A stretch of 64,000 bases of DNA from Acidimicrobiia bacterium (GTDB lineage: Bacteria; Actinomycetota; Acidimicrobiia; Spongiisociales; UBA11373): NCBI GenBank assembly GCA_040902765.1, contig JBBDWO010000014.1:1-64000 (forward strand), in the 5' to 3' direction. The notes beneath the pieces are model-generated. The model was not told the DNA's origin, ran no database searches, and worked only from the letters and a program-made list of their open reading frames with translations. This document shows positions 28,487 to 36,513 of the stretch, piece by piece; position 1 is the stretch's first letter; each line of letters opens with the position of its first letter. A program made the translations under genes and the position numbers.

Positions 28487-30088
28487 TCAGGCCAGGGCGA
28501 CCAGGTCGAGCAGCGAGTCGTCGAAGTAATCGAGCGCACCGTCGGGCATGAGGATCGCCCGATCCGGCCCGAGTTCGGCGACGAAGTCGGTGTCGTGGCT
28601 CACCAGGACGATCGTGCCCGTGTAGGCGTGGAGCGCGGCGAGCAGGGCCTCCTTGGCCTGCGGATCCAGGTTGTTGGTCGGCTCGTCGAGCAAGAGGACG
28701 TTGTGGCGCCCGATCACCAGTTGAGCCAGCGCGAGTTTGGTCTTCTCCCCGCCGGAGAGTGTCCCGGCGGGCTGATCCACCTTGTCGGCGAGCAGGAAAA
28801 GCCCGAGCACCGATCGCAGCGTCTGGTCGGTCTCTCCGGTCGCCACCGCACGCACATGATCCATGACCGTGTGGTCGCGGCGGATCTGCTCGTGCTCCTG
28901 GGCGTAGTAGCCGAGGGACACGTTGTGGCCCAGGGTCACCTCCCCGATGTCGGCGCTCTCGACCCCGGCCAGGATCCGCAGCAGGGTCGTCTTCCCGGCG
29001 CCGTTGAGCCCCATGATCAGCATGACCTCGCCCCGCTCGAGGTGGACATCCACCTCCACGAACACCACGTTGTCGCCGAACGCCTTGGCCAGCTCGGTGG
29101 CGTCGATGGGGATGCGGCCCGAAGGGTCCGGTTGGGGGAAGCGCACCGCGACCGACCGAGCCGACTTCCCGACCTCCACCAGCGATCGCTTCATACGTTC
29201 CGCCCGGGTCTGCATGCCCTTGGCGACCTTCGACATCTTCTCGGTACGGCCCATGAATCGTCGAGCCGTCTCCTCGAGTTGGGTGATGCGCTTGTCCTGC
29301 TGGACCCGCTCGCGGCGTCGCTGCTCTCGGCGCCGGTCCCGCTCCTGCAGGAAGTACGAGTAGTTGCCCCGGTATGCCTCGATGGCGCCGTTCTCGAGGG
29401 ATAGCACCGAGGTGATGGCAGCGTCGAGAAGCGGCAGGTCGTGGCTGACCACGAGCAGGGCGCCCGAGTAGTCGGTGAGGAACCCGACGAGCCAGGCCTT
29501 CGCATCCATGTCGAGGTGGTTGGTGGGCTCGTCGAAAAGCAGCACATCGGTATTGGCGAAGAGGATGCGAGCCAGCTCGACGCGGCGCCGCTGCCCGCCC
29601 GACATGGTTCGCACCGGCTGCGCCATCTCTTCGTCGCTGATCCCGAGCGAGGCGCCGAACCTGCGTGCCTCCGCCTCGGCGTGATAGCCGCCTCGGGCCT
29701 GGAACTCGTTTTCGAGGCGCGAGTACTGGCGAATCAGGCGATCCCGGTCGTCGCCATCGGCGACCTCCATTTTGGCTCGCGTCTCCTCCATCCGGAATTG
29801 CAGGTCCCCAATCGCCCGCGCCGTCAGGATGCGCTCCAGAGCCGTCGCCTCCGGGTGGTCGAGTTCCGGAAGCGCCGCCTCCTGAGACAGATGCCCGATG
29901 ATCCCGGAGCGTGCGATCGTTCCCTCCTTGGGTTCCAGGAGGCCGACGAGTGTGCGCAGCAATGTGGTCTTGCCCGCGCCGTTCTGACCGACGAGGCCGA
30001 CCTTGTCCCCTCGGTGGAGGGCGAAGGAGGCGTCGGTGAGCAGGGTCCGGATGCCGGCCTCGATCGTGAGGCCGCGAGCGATGATCAT
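28487..30088 (-). CDS. ABC-F family ATPase (translation or resistance factor)
   Basis: A 533-residue soluble protein with two ABC cassettes and no membrane domain. Cassette 1 has Walker A GQNGAGKTT, signature MSGGQRRRVELARIL and Walker B LLFDEPTNHLDMD. The linker is long, basic and helical (ERDRRREQRRRERVQQDK) as expected for an ABC-F P-site tRNA interaction motif. Cassette 2 has GLNGAGKTT, LSGGEKTKLALAQL and LLLDEPTNNLDPQ. It belongs with Uup/EttA-like factors that act on stalled ribosomes. Convergent with the histidine kinase (3-bp gap). The divergent region upstream holds heptamer and palindromic repeats. Confidence 0.94.
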   Translation of the reverse strand: MIIARGLTIEAGIRTLLTDASFALHRGDKVGLVGQNGAGKTTLLRTLVGLLEPKEGTIARSGIIGHLSQEAALPELDHPEATALERILTARAIGDLQFRMEETRAKMEVADGDDRDRLIRQYSRLENEFQARGGYHAEAEARRFGASLGISDEEMAQPVRTMSGGQRRRVELARILFANTDVLLFDEPTNHLDMDAKAWLVGFLTDYSGALLVVSHDLPLLDAAITSVLSLENGAIEAYRGNYSYFLQERDRRREQRRRERVQQDKRITQLEETARRFMGRTEKMSKVAKGMQTRAERMKRSLVEVGKSARSVAVRFPQPDPSGRIPIDATELAKAFGDNVVFVEVDVHLERGEVMLIMGLNGAGKTTLLRILAGVESADIGEVTLGHNVSLGYYAQEHEQIRRDHTVMDHVRAVATGETDQTLRSVLGLFLLADKVDQPAGTLSGGEKTKLALAQLVIGRHNVLLLDEPTNNLDPQAKEALLAALHAYTGTIVLVSHDTDFVAELGPDRAILMPDGALDYFDDSLLDLVALA

Positions 30089-30140
30089 CAGAGCCAGAGA
30101 GGGTAACTACCAGGTGTTCAGTACTTGGTACCTAGACAGC

Positions 30141-30413
30141 GCACAGCTCACAGCTCACAGCCAGAGGGGGCGACACGTGGTCCCTCCCCCCGAAGGGGGG
30201 AGTACCGCCGGGAGCGGAGCGAGCGGCGGGGAGGGGGGAGGGCGAACGCTACGTGGGCATCGCGACACGTCTGGCCTCCCCCTCCGTCATCGGCCTTCGG
30301 CCGCTGCCACCTCCCCCGTCGGGGGAGGAGAGTCAGAACGGACCAATCCCGGACCGCGCCCACTCTGCCTGCTGCAGGCTGCCTGCTGCACGCTGCACGC
30401 TGCAAGCTGCACG
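30141..30413. repeat. Palindromic array flanked on both sides by heptamer arrays
   Basis: Three parts are present. Heptamers: GCACAGC, TCACAGC, TCACAGC (30141-30161). Palindromic unit (about 30178-30335): a Y module with CCTCCCCCCGAAGGGGGGAG and hairpin GCCGGGAGCG...GAGCGGC, the linker CTACGTGGGCATCGCGACAC, and an X module with GGCCTTCGGCC. Heptamers again: CTGCCTG, CTGCAGG, CTGCCTG, CTGCACG, CTGCACG, CTGCAAG, CTGCACG (30365-30413). This accounts for most of the gap 30089-30460. Confidence 0.88.
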
Positions 30414-30414
30414 C

Positions 30415-30451
30415 GGTAGGGGAACGGCGCCGGCGGCGCCGCTCCCCTACC
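30415..30451. promoter_or_regulatory. Strong hairpin overlapping the promoter of the next gene
   Basis: Arms GGTAGGGGAACGGCGCC (30415-30431) and GGCGCCGCTCCCCTACC (30435-30451) pair with one mismatch around a 3-nt loop. The right arm overlaps the TACCCT hexamer (30448-30453) that would serve the GTG at 30461. It could be an operator, a cruciform or a terminator for transcription coming from the repeats. Confidence 0.5.
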
Positions 30452-30453
30452 CT
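30448..30453 (+). promoter_or_regulatory. Leaderless -10 hexamer (TACCCT)
   Basis: It ends 7 nt before the GTG at 30461 and overlaps the right arm of the hairpin. Confidence 0.45.
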
Positions 30454-30460
30454 CCCGCTG

Positions 30461-31309
30461 GTGAAGTTCGGGCTCACCTTCGTCAACGCCGCCGCTCCCG
30501 GGAGAGAGGCTGCGATCGGGCTGGCCCGAGCGGCCGAAACGGCAGGGTTCGAGTCGCTGTGGACGGTGGAGCACGTCGTCGTACCCAAGGACTACTCATC
30601 GGCGTACCCGTACAGCCGCAGCGGCAAGATGGCGGGCGGTGACGACACGTTCGACTCCCCCGACCCGATCGTGTGGCTCGCCGCCATCGCCGGCGTCACC
30701 ACGACTATCCGGCTCGCCACCGGCATCCTCATTCTCCCCCAGCGCAACCCGCTGATCCTGGCCAAGGAGGTGGCGACACTCGACGTGCTGAGCGCTGGAC
30801 GAGTCATCCTTGGGGTCGGTGCCGGATGGCTCCGCGAGGAGTTCGAGGCGCTGGCGGTGTCGTTCGACGACCGGGGCGAGCGCCTCGACGAGTACATCGA
30901 CGTGCTGCGAACGGTTTGGACCTCCGATGTCGCTCGATACCGGGGACGCTTCATCGATTTCGCCGAGCTGTACTCACGCCCGCATCCCATCCAGCGCCCG
31001 ATACCCATCGTGGTCGGGGGGCACAGCCGCCGCGCCGCTCGCCGCGCCGGCGAGTTGGGCGATGGCTTCTTCCCGGCGAGTGCCTCGAGCGACGAACTCC
31101 CCGGTCTGGTGGTCGCCGCCCGGCGCGCCGCCGAGGATGCGGGACGGGACCCGGCGAGCCTGGAGATCACGATGGCGGCCCGGCCCGGGCACGAACACGT
31201 GGAAGTCCTCGCCGAGGCCGGGGTGGATCGGGTGGTGGTCCCGGCATACCTCGGGGTGGACGGACTCACCCAATTCGCCGCCGAGGTGATGCCGGCGTTC
31301 GCCGAATAG
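30461..31309 (+). CDS. LLM-class F420-dependent oxidoreductase
   Basis: A 282-residue luciferase-like protein, a different subfamily from the one at 139. It starts VKFGLTFVNAAAPGREAAIG and carries the subfamily signs WTVEHVVVPKDYSSAYPYS, ATGILILPQRNPLILAKEVA, LDVLSAGRVILGVGAGWLRE and PIPIVVGGHSRRAARRAGEL. These match the TIGR03619-type actinobacterial F420 oxidoreductases. F420 use is inferred. The GTG start is set by the family N-terminus and the upstream hexamer; the open frame extends far back through repeats and is not used. Catalytic substrate unknown. Confidence 0.9.
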   Translation: MKFGLTFVNAAAPGREAAIGLARAAETAGFESLWTVEHVVVPKDYSSAYPYSRSGKMAGGDDTFDSPDPIVWLAAIAGVTTTIRLATGILILPQRNPLILAKEVATLDVLSAGRVILGVGAGWLREEFEALAVSFDDRGERLDEYIDVLRTVWTSDVARYRGRFIDFAELYSRPHPIQRPIPIVVGGHSRRAARRAGELGDGFFPASASSDELPGLVVAARRAAEDAGRDPASLEITMAARPGHEHVEVLAEAGVDRVVVPAYLGVDGLTQFAAEVMPAFAE

Positions 31310-31422
31310 AGCAGGCCCGTGCCTGCGGCACGGGCCGAACTCGTCGACACCGGATGCGGGTCGCTCTTCCGCCAGCGATGCTATCAGCCGACCCCCGCCA
31401 GCGTCCACGGGACCGGGCCTCA

Positions 31423-31428
31423 TATAGT
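31423..31428 (+). promoter_or_regulatory. Leaderless -10 hexamer (TATAGT)
   Basis: The strongest -10 match of the set; it ends 6 nt before the ATG at 31435. Confidence 0.55.
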
Positions 31429-31434
31429 CGCCCC

Positions 31435-33348
31435 ATGACGTCGGTCCTCTGGCAACCCCAGCCCCAGCGAGCCGATGCGTCGCTCCTCGCCCGATTCGCC
31501 ACGGCGGTCGGGTTCGGCGCCGACGACTACGAGGCGCTGTGGCAGTGGTCGGTCGAGGAGTACGGCGAGTTCTGGCAGGCAGTGTGGGATCGGTGCGGAG
31601 TCCTCGCCACAGAGCCTCCCTCGACCCCGGTGGGCAGAGAGTCGATGCCCGGAGCCGAGTGGTTCCCCGGGGCACGACTCAACTACGCCCAGAACCTCCT
31701 CCGGGGACCGAGCGACGAAGCGGCGCTACTGGTCGCAGGCGAGGATGGGAGCCTCGAGACGATCACCCGAGCCGACTTGTGGGGCCGGGTGGCTCGTGTC
31801 CAGGCCGCCCTGCGCGACCTCGGAGTCGGTGTCGGCGACCGGGTAGCCGGCCTGGTCACCAACGGGGCCGAGGCGGTCGTAGCCATGCTCGCCACCGCGG
31901 CGTCAGGCGCGATCTGGTCGTCCACCTCACCCGACTTCGGGGCCATGGGTGTGATCGACCGATTCGGACAGATCGAACCCACCGTGCTCATCTGCGTGGA
32001 CGGGTATCAGTACAACGGGACCGCCTACGACGTGACCGACACCGTCGCCACCGCCGTATCCGCCATCCCGTCGATCCGTCACACCGTCGTCATCGACCGT
32101 ATCGGCCGCGGCGCTGGCGCCGGTCAGATCGCCTGGGACACTCTCACCTCCACCCCGGCCAGCGACCCGGAGTTCGCCCAGCTGCCCTTCGACCATCCGC
32201 TGTTCATCGTGTATTCGTCCGGCACCACCGGACCCCCCAAGAGCATCGTGCACGGCGCTGGCGGCACCCTGCTCAAACACCTGTGCGAGCACCAGTTGCA
32301 CTCCGACCTCAGACCGGCGGACCGGCTCTTCTGGTTCACCACCTGCGGATGGATGATGTGGAACTGGCTAGTGGGCGGGCTGGGGTCGGGGGCGGCGATC
32401 GTCCTGTATGACGGAAGCCCCTCCCACCCTGACCTGGGCGTGCTGTGGCGTCTCGCTGCCTACACCGGGATCACCCATTTCGGCACCAGTCCTCGGTTCC
32501 TCGCCGCCAACGCCAAGGGCGGCGTGCGGCCCCGCGACATCGCCGATCTCGGATCGATCCGCTGGATCGGGTCGACCGGCTCCCCCCTCAACCCCAACCA
32601 ATTCGACTGGGTCTACGACAACGTCTCGCAAGACGTCCACCTCGCATCGATCAGCGGAGGCACCGACATCATCGGCTGCTTCGCCATCGGCGTGCCCACC
32701 CTCCCGGTCCGTCGCGGGGAGCTCCAGGCTCGCGCCCTCGGCATGGCCGTCGAGGCCTGGGACGACGAGGGGAGGGCCGTGATCGGTGAAAAGGGTGAAC
32801 TGGTGTGCACGAAGCCGTTCCCATCGATGCCGGTGGCCTTCTGGAACGACCCGGACGGGAGTGCCTATCACGACGCCTACTTCGCCGAGCACCCGGGGGT
32901 GTGGACCCACGGCGATTTCATCGAGATTCGCCCCGAGGGGGGCGTCGTGATCCATGGCCGCAGCGACACGACCCTCAACCCAGGCGGCGTGCGCATCGGT
33001 ACCGCCGAGATCTACCGGGCGATCGAGACCATGCCGGAGGTAGTGGATTCGATCGTCATCGGCCACGACACCGACGGCGACACGGAGGTGGTCCTGTTCG
33101 TGGTGCTCGCCGACGGTGAAGATCTCGACGACGACCTCACCGCTCGGATCAAGAGCACCATCCGTGACCAAACGTCGCCGCGCCATGTGCCGCGCCGAGT
33201 GATGTCCATCTCAGAGGTGCCGTACACCATCAGCGGGAAGAAGGTCGAGAAGGCGGTGAGGCTCGCCGTCGCCGGCAAGGCCATCACCAACCGCGATGCC
33301 CTGGCCAACCCGTCATCGCTGGATCAGTTCGTCGGCATCCTCGACTGA
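31435..33348 (+). CDS. Acetoacetate-CoA ligase
   Basis: A 637-residue acyl-CoA synthetase. The family signature YSSGTTGPPKSIVHGAGG is present at about residues 259-276, with LFWFTTCGWMMWNWLVGGLG, IGSTGSPLNP and a C-terminal VPRRVMSISEVPYTISGKKV carrying the catalytic Lys. The N-terminal pattern WQPQPQRADASLLARFA and WSVEEYGEFWQAVWDRCGV is specific for acetoacetyl-CoA synthetases (AacS) rather than acetyl-CoA synthetases, and the length agrees. It activates acetoacetate with ATP and CoA, which suits ketone-body or PHB-derived carbon use. Start supported by TATAGT. Monocistronic by spacing. Confidence 0.92.
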   Translation: MTSVLWQPQPQRADASLLARFATAVGFGADDYEALWQWSVEEYGEFWQAVWDRCGVLATEPPSTPVGRESMPGAEWFPGARLNYAQNLLRGPSDEAALLVAGEDGSLETITRADLWGRVARVQAALRDLGVGVGDRVAGLVTNGAEAVVAMLATAASGAIWSSTSPDFGAMGVIDRFGQIEPTVLICVDGYQYNGTAYDVTDTVATAVSAIPSIRHTVVIDRIGRGAGAGQIAWDTLTSTPASDPEFAQLPFDHPLFIVYSSGTTGPPKSIVHGAGGTLLKHLCEHQLHSDLRPADRLFWFTTCGWMMWNWLVGGLGSGAAIVLYDGSPSHPDLGVLWRLAAYTGITHFGTSPRFLAANAKGGVRPRDIADLGSIRWIGSTGSPLNPNQFDWVYDNVSQDVHLASISGGTDIIGCFAIGVPTLPVRRGELQARALGMAVEAWDDEGRAVIGEKGELVCTKPFPSMPVAFWNDPDGSAYHDAYFAEHPGVWTHGDFIEIRPEGGVVIHGRSDTTLNPGGVRIGTAEIYRAIETMPEVVDSIVIGHDTDGDTEVVLFVVLADGEDLDDDLTARIKSTIRDQTSPRHVPRRVMSISEVPYTISGKKVEKAVRLAVAGKAITNRDALANPSSLDQFVGILD

Positions 33349-33401
33349 ACGGGACCCCTGGTCCAACCCGTAGGATCGGGCGAACACGGGGAGGTACCAC
33401 C

Positions 33402-35063
33402 ATGAACGAAGCACTCGACCGTCTCGCCCGGGACTACTGGGAGTACATCCTGGAGGAACACCCGACTCAGGCGCTCATGCTCGGCGACCATCGCTACGAC
33501 GGCCGCTTCGAGGACGCGTCCCGTGCCGCCGAGGATCGTGCCATCGGCCGGTCGCGTGAGTTCGCTGCGGCGGCAGAGGCGATCGACCCGGGGGACCTCA
33601 CCGATGACGAGCGCATCACGCGCGAGGTCCTCATCTTCGAGGCGTCGAGCCGGGCCGATGTGGCCGCCACCCGCCTCGCCGAAGCGTATGTCAGCCATAC
33701 GATCGGGGTTCAGGCGATGCTGCCGGTGGAACTCCCGCAGTACCCGCTCACCGCGCCAGAACATGCCGCGGCGATGCCGGAGCGCTTCCACGGCATCGCC
33801 GCCTACTTCGATGCTGCCGCCGACCGACTCAAGGATGGTGTCGCTGCTGGCCGGGTGCCGATCGCATCGACAGCCCTCAAGACGATCGCCATGACCGACG
33901 AACTGCTCGCCGCAGATGGCGATGGGGACCCGTTGGTGAAGCTGAAGGCCCCCGAGGGATGGGACGGAGAAGCGGCCTGGCGTGCGGAGATGGCGCAGGT
34001 GGCCGCCGACGTGGTGCGCCCCGCCCTGCGCAGGTGGCGAGATGTCATCGCCGACACCGTGGTACCGGCGGGTCGCTCGGACGACCAACCGGGACTCTGC
34101 CACCTTCCCGGCGGGGAGGTGGCGTATGCCGCGACCCTCTACCGATACACGACCACCGACAAGCAGCCGCAGGAGATCCACGACGTCGGCCTCGCCCAGA
34201 TCGAGTCGCTCGCCGACGAGTACCGGACCCTCGGAGCCGAGGTCCTCGGGACCTCCGATCTCGACGAGATCTTCGAACGGTTACGCGACGACCCGGACCT
34301 GCATTTCGAGGACGGTCCGACGATCGTGGCGGCGGCCGAAGCAGCGATGGCCAAAGCCAAGGCCGCCATGGGCGATTGGTTCGGCCGACTTCCGGTCGCC
34401 GACTGTCGGGTGATGGAGACGGCATCCGGGCCGACTGCCTTCTACTTCAGGCCGGCGGCCGACGGGTCGCGTCCGGGGATCTTCTTCGTGAACACCGCCG
34501 AACCCACCCGGTGGCACACCTTCGAGATCGAGTCGATGGCATATCACGAGGGCATTCCGGGACATCACCTGCAGCTAGCGATCGCCGGCGAGCTCGAGGG
34601 GGTGCCCGAGTTCCGCAAGCAAGCCTTCATCGCCGCCTACGGCGAGGGTTGGGGGCTGTACACCGAACGACTCGCCGACGAGATGGGCTTGTACTCGGGC
34701 CCGCTGGAGCGGATCGGCATGCTCTCCGCCGACTCGATGCGAGCGGGCCGACTGGTGGTCGATACCGGCATCCACGCCATGGGGTGGACCCGCCAGCAGG
34801 CGATCGACTACTTCCGGAAGAATTCGCCGATGACCCTGACCACCACCGAGAACGAGGTGGATCGGTACATCTCGTACCCCGGCCAGGCGACCTCCTACAT
34901 GATCGGGCGGCTCGAGATCCAGCGCATGCGCCGCCAGGCCGAGGAGGCGCTCGGGGACCGCTTCACCATCAAGGGATTCCATGACACCGTGCTCAGCAGC
35001 GGCCTCGTCCCCCTGGGCACCCTGGATCGGATGGTGAGCGACTGGGCGGCATCGGCCTCATGA
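33402..35063 (+). CDS. DUF885-family metallopeptidase-like protein
   Basis: A 553-residue DUF885 protein, a family of predicted zinc-dependent carboxypeptidase-like enzymes. The zinc motif region YHEGIPGHHLQLAIA (HExxxHH arrangement) lies at about residues 383-397, followed by YGEGWGLYTERLADEMG with the third ligand Glu. The helix-rich N-terminal half and terminal TIKGFHDTVLSSGLVPLGTL are normal. No signal peptide is seen, so it is probably cytoplasmic. GGGGAGG 7 nt before the ATG fixes the start, and TAGGAT could be its -10. A ferredoxin gene follows about 100 bp later, without known functional connection. Confidence 0.92.
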   Translation: MNEALDRLARDYWEYILEEHPTQALMLGDHRYDGRFEDASRAAEDRAIGRSREFAAAAEAIDPGDLTDDERITREVLIFEASSRADVAATRLAEAYVSHTIGVQAMLPVELPQYPLTAPEHAAAMPERFHGIAAYFDAAADRLKDGVAAGRVPIASTALKTIAMTDELLAADGDGDPLVKLKAPEGWDGEAAWRAEMAQVAADVVRPALRRWRDVIADTVVPAGRSDDQPGLCHLPGGEVAYAATLYRYTTTDKQPQEIHDVGLAQIESLADEYRTLGAEVLGTSDLDEIFERLRDDPDLHFEDGPTIVAAAEAAMAKAKAAMGDWFGRLPVADCRVMETASGPTAFYFRPAADGSRPGIFFVNTAEPTRWHTFEIESMAYHEGIPGHHLQLAIAGELEGVPEFRKQAFIAAYGEGWGLYTERLADEMGLYSGPLERIGMLSADSMRAGRLVVDTGIHAMGWTRQQAIDYFRKNSPMTLTTTENEVDRYISYPGQATSYMIGRLEIQRMRRQAEEALGDRFTIKGFHDTVLSSGLVPLGTLDRMVSDWAASAS

Positions 35064-35162
35064 CGCTCGAGAGAAGCCTGACGGTGCTTCGATCCAGGAT
35101 AACGACGCCGTCTGTGCAAAGATGGACTCGCCAACGGCAAACCGAGGCGGCAATGGAGGTGC

Positions 35163-35486
35163 GTGTTGGCTGAGACGAAGTGGATGGTCTGGATCGACCA
35201 GGACCTCTGCACCGGCGATGGCATTTGCGAGGAGATCGCACCCGATGTCTTCCGCGGTCGCGACGACGGTCTTTGGGTCGTCAAAGAAGAAGCGAAGCAT
35301 TTCGACAAGGCCATCCTGTTCGACGGCGGCGATGGCGACGGGCACGGGCCTGACGGCGCTCGCGGTGTGGCTCGCGTCCCCGACTCCCAGGTCGACATCG
35401 TGATCGAGGCGGCCGAAGAGTGCCCGGGCGAGTGCATCATGATCGAGCCCTACAACGCCGATTCGATCGCCAAGCGAGGAGCCTAA
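35163..35486 (+). CDS. Small ferredoxin, [3Fe-4S]-type pattern
   Basis: A 107-residue single-cluster ferredoxin. Cysteines lie at about 16, 22, 87 and 91: CTGDGIC gives a CX5C pair that lacks the middle Cys of [4Fe-4S] ferredoxins, and ECPGECI gives the remote Cys-Pro plus one extra Cys. This resembles the [3Fe-4S] ferredoxins that serve actinobacterial cytochromes P450. An acidic Gly/Asp-rich insertion (about 54-68) is unusual. GGAGG lies 3 nt before the GTG (35163) and 6 nt before the in-frame TTG (35166); either could start translation. No P450 gene is in this window, so the partner is unknown. Confidence 0.85.
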   Translation: MLAETKWMVWIDQDLCTGDGICEEIAPDVFRGRDDGLWVVKEEAKHFDKAILFDGGDGDGHGPDGARGVARVPDSQVDIVIEAAEECPGECIMIEPYNADSIAKRGA

Positions 35487-35490
35487 GGCC

Positions 35491-35700
35491 GGTTGCCAGT
35501 CGCCAGTCAAACCGTCCTGGCTGTTGACTGTTGACTGTTAGCTGCTCTGTACCAAGGAGACGCGCTGCGAGGTTTGCGTAGCGATCGCCCTCCCCCCTCC
35601 CCTCCGGTCGCTGCGCTCCCTGCGGGACTCCCCCCTTCGGGGGGAGGGACCACCTATCTCCGCCTCTGGCTGTGAGCTGTGAGCTGTGAGCTCTGTCTGC
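35491..35700. repeat. Palindromic module flanked by heptamer arrays
   Basis: Heptamers come first: GGTTGCC, AGTCGCC, AGTCAAA (35491-35511) and CTGTTGA, CTGTTGA, CTGTTAG, CTGCTCT (35521-35548). A Y module follows in reverse orientation (about 35583-35652, with CTCCCCCCTTCGGGGGGAG). A GCTGTGA heptamer array then runs from about 35668 to 35700. TGCTCTGTACCAAG occurs on both sides (35542 and 35699), so the module is bracketed by a short direct repeat. No gene lies in 35487-35738. Confidence 0.85.
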
Positions 35701-35738
35701 TCTGTACCAAGTACTAAGTCCAAATACCTTCTTGGCTG

Positions 35739-35823
35739 TGCCCGGGGAGGGATTCGAACCCCCACGCCCCTTTCGGGACCTCGGATTTTAAGTCCGACGC
35801 GTCTGCCGTTTCGCCACCCGGGC
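35739..35823 (-). tRNA. tRNA-Leu (anticodon TAA)
   Basis: On the minus strand the 85-nt molecule folds with acceptor stem GCCCGGG/CCCGGGC and discriminator A, anticodon stem-loop CGGACTTAAAATCCG (anticodon TAA), a long variable arm (GGTCCCGAAAGGGGC) and the T-loop GGTTCGAATCC. The long variable arm is the class II type expected for tRNA-Leu. CCA is not encoded. Confidence 0.97.
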
Positions 35824-35920
35824 TGCGTCCGGCAGCGTACCGATGCCCCGAGCAACCCCGGAACCTATGCTCCCCCGAACTGCCACTGACCACTGGCATT
35901 GGCCACCGGAGGCTGAATCG

Positions 35921-36511
35921 GTGTCTGAACACGGCGAACACCCCGCCCTCCTCCGGGATGGGACCACCGTCACGGTGCGCCCGATCCGACCCGAAGACAA
36001 GGAGGCCCTCGCCGCCGGACTGAGCCGGGTCTCCCCCGAGTCCCGATATCGACGCTTCCTGCGTCCGGTGACCAGTCTGTCACCGAAGGAGCTCGCCTAC
36101 CTCACCGAGATCGACTACAGCAACCACTTCGCCTGGGTGGCGGTCGACCCCGACGATGACCAGCACGGCCTCGGCGTCGCCCGCTACGTACGCGATGCCA
36201 AGGATCCGACGATCGCCGAGGCCGCCGTGATCGTCGTCGACGACTACCAGAGCAAGGGCCTGGGCACGATCCTGCTGAGACTCCTCGTCGCCACCGCCCT
36301 CGACAACGGGATCACGACGTTTCGCGGATGGGTGCTCGGGGACAACGTCGAGATCCTCCGCCCGCTGGAACGGCTCGGCGCCCTTCGCAGGGCAGACAAA
36401 GGAGTCCTCCGCATCGAGGTCGACCTCAACGCGGCGTTCGATGGATCGAGCATCCAAGACGCCCTGCGGGCCGTGGCGGCCGGAGAGTTCACCCCCGAAC
36501 CGGGAGCCTGA
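35921..36511 (+). CDS. GNAT-family N-acetyltransferase
   Basis: A 196-residue GNAT protein. Residues about 18-165 carry the fold, with the acetyl-CoA loop DDYQSKGLGTILLRLLVATA (Q/RxxGxG/A form) and the N-terminal block LLRDGTTVTVRPIRPEDKEA typical of the GNAT domains found in Pat-like proteins. Its closest look-alike in the window is the N-terminal domain of the acyl-CoA synthetase fusion at 24.0-26.75 kb; here the domain stands alone. The GTG at 35921 has GGAGG 8 nt upstream, better than any earlier ATG. The next gene starts 2 bp after the stop, so the pair is co-transcribed. The target (protein lysine or metabolite) is unknown. Confidence 0.9.
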   Translation: MSEHGEHPALLRDGTTVTVRPIRPEDKEALAAGLSRVSPESRYRRFLRPVTSLSPKELAYLTEIDYSNHFAWVAVDPDDDQHGLGVARYVRDAKDPTIAEAAVIVVDDYQSKGLGTILLRLLVATALDNGITTFRGWVLGDNVEILRPLERLGALRRADKGVLRIEVDLNAAFDGSSIQDALRAVAAGEFTPEPGA

Positions 36512-36513
36512 CC

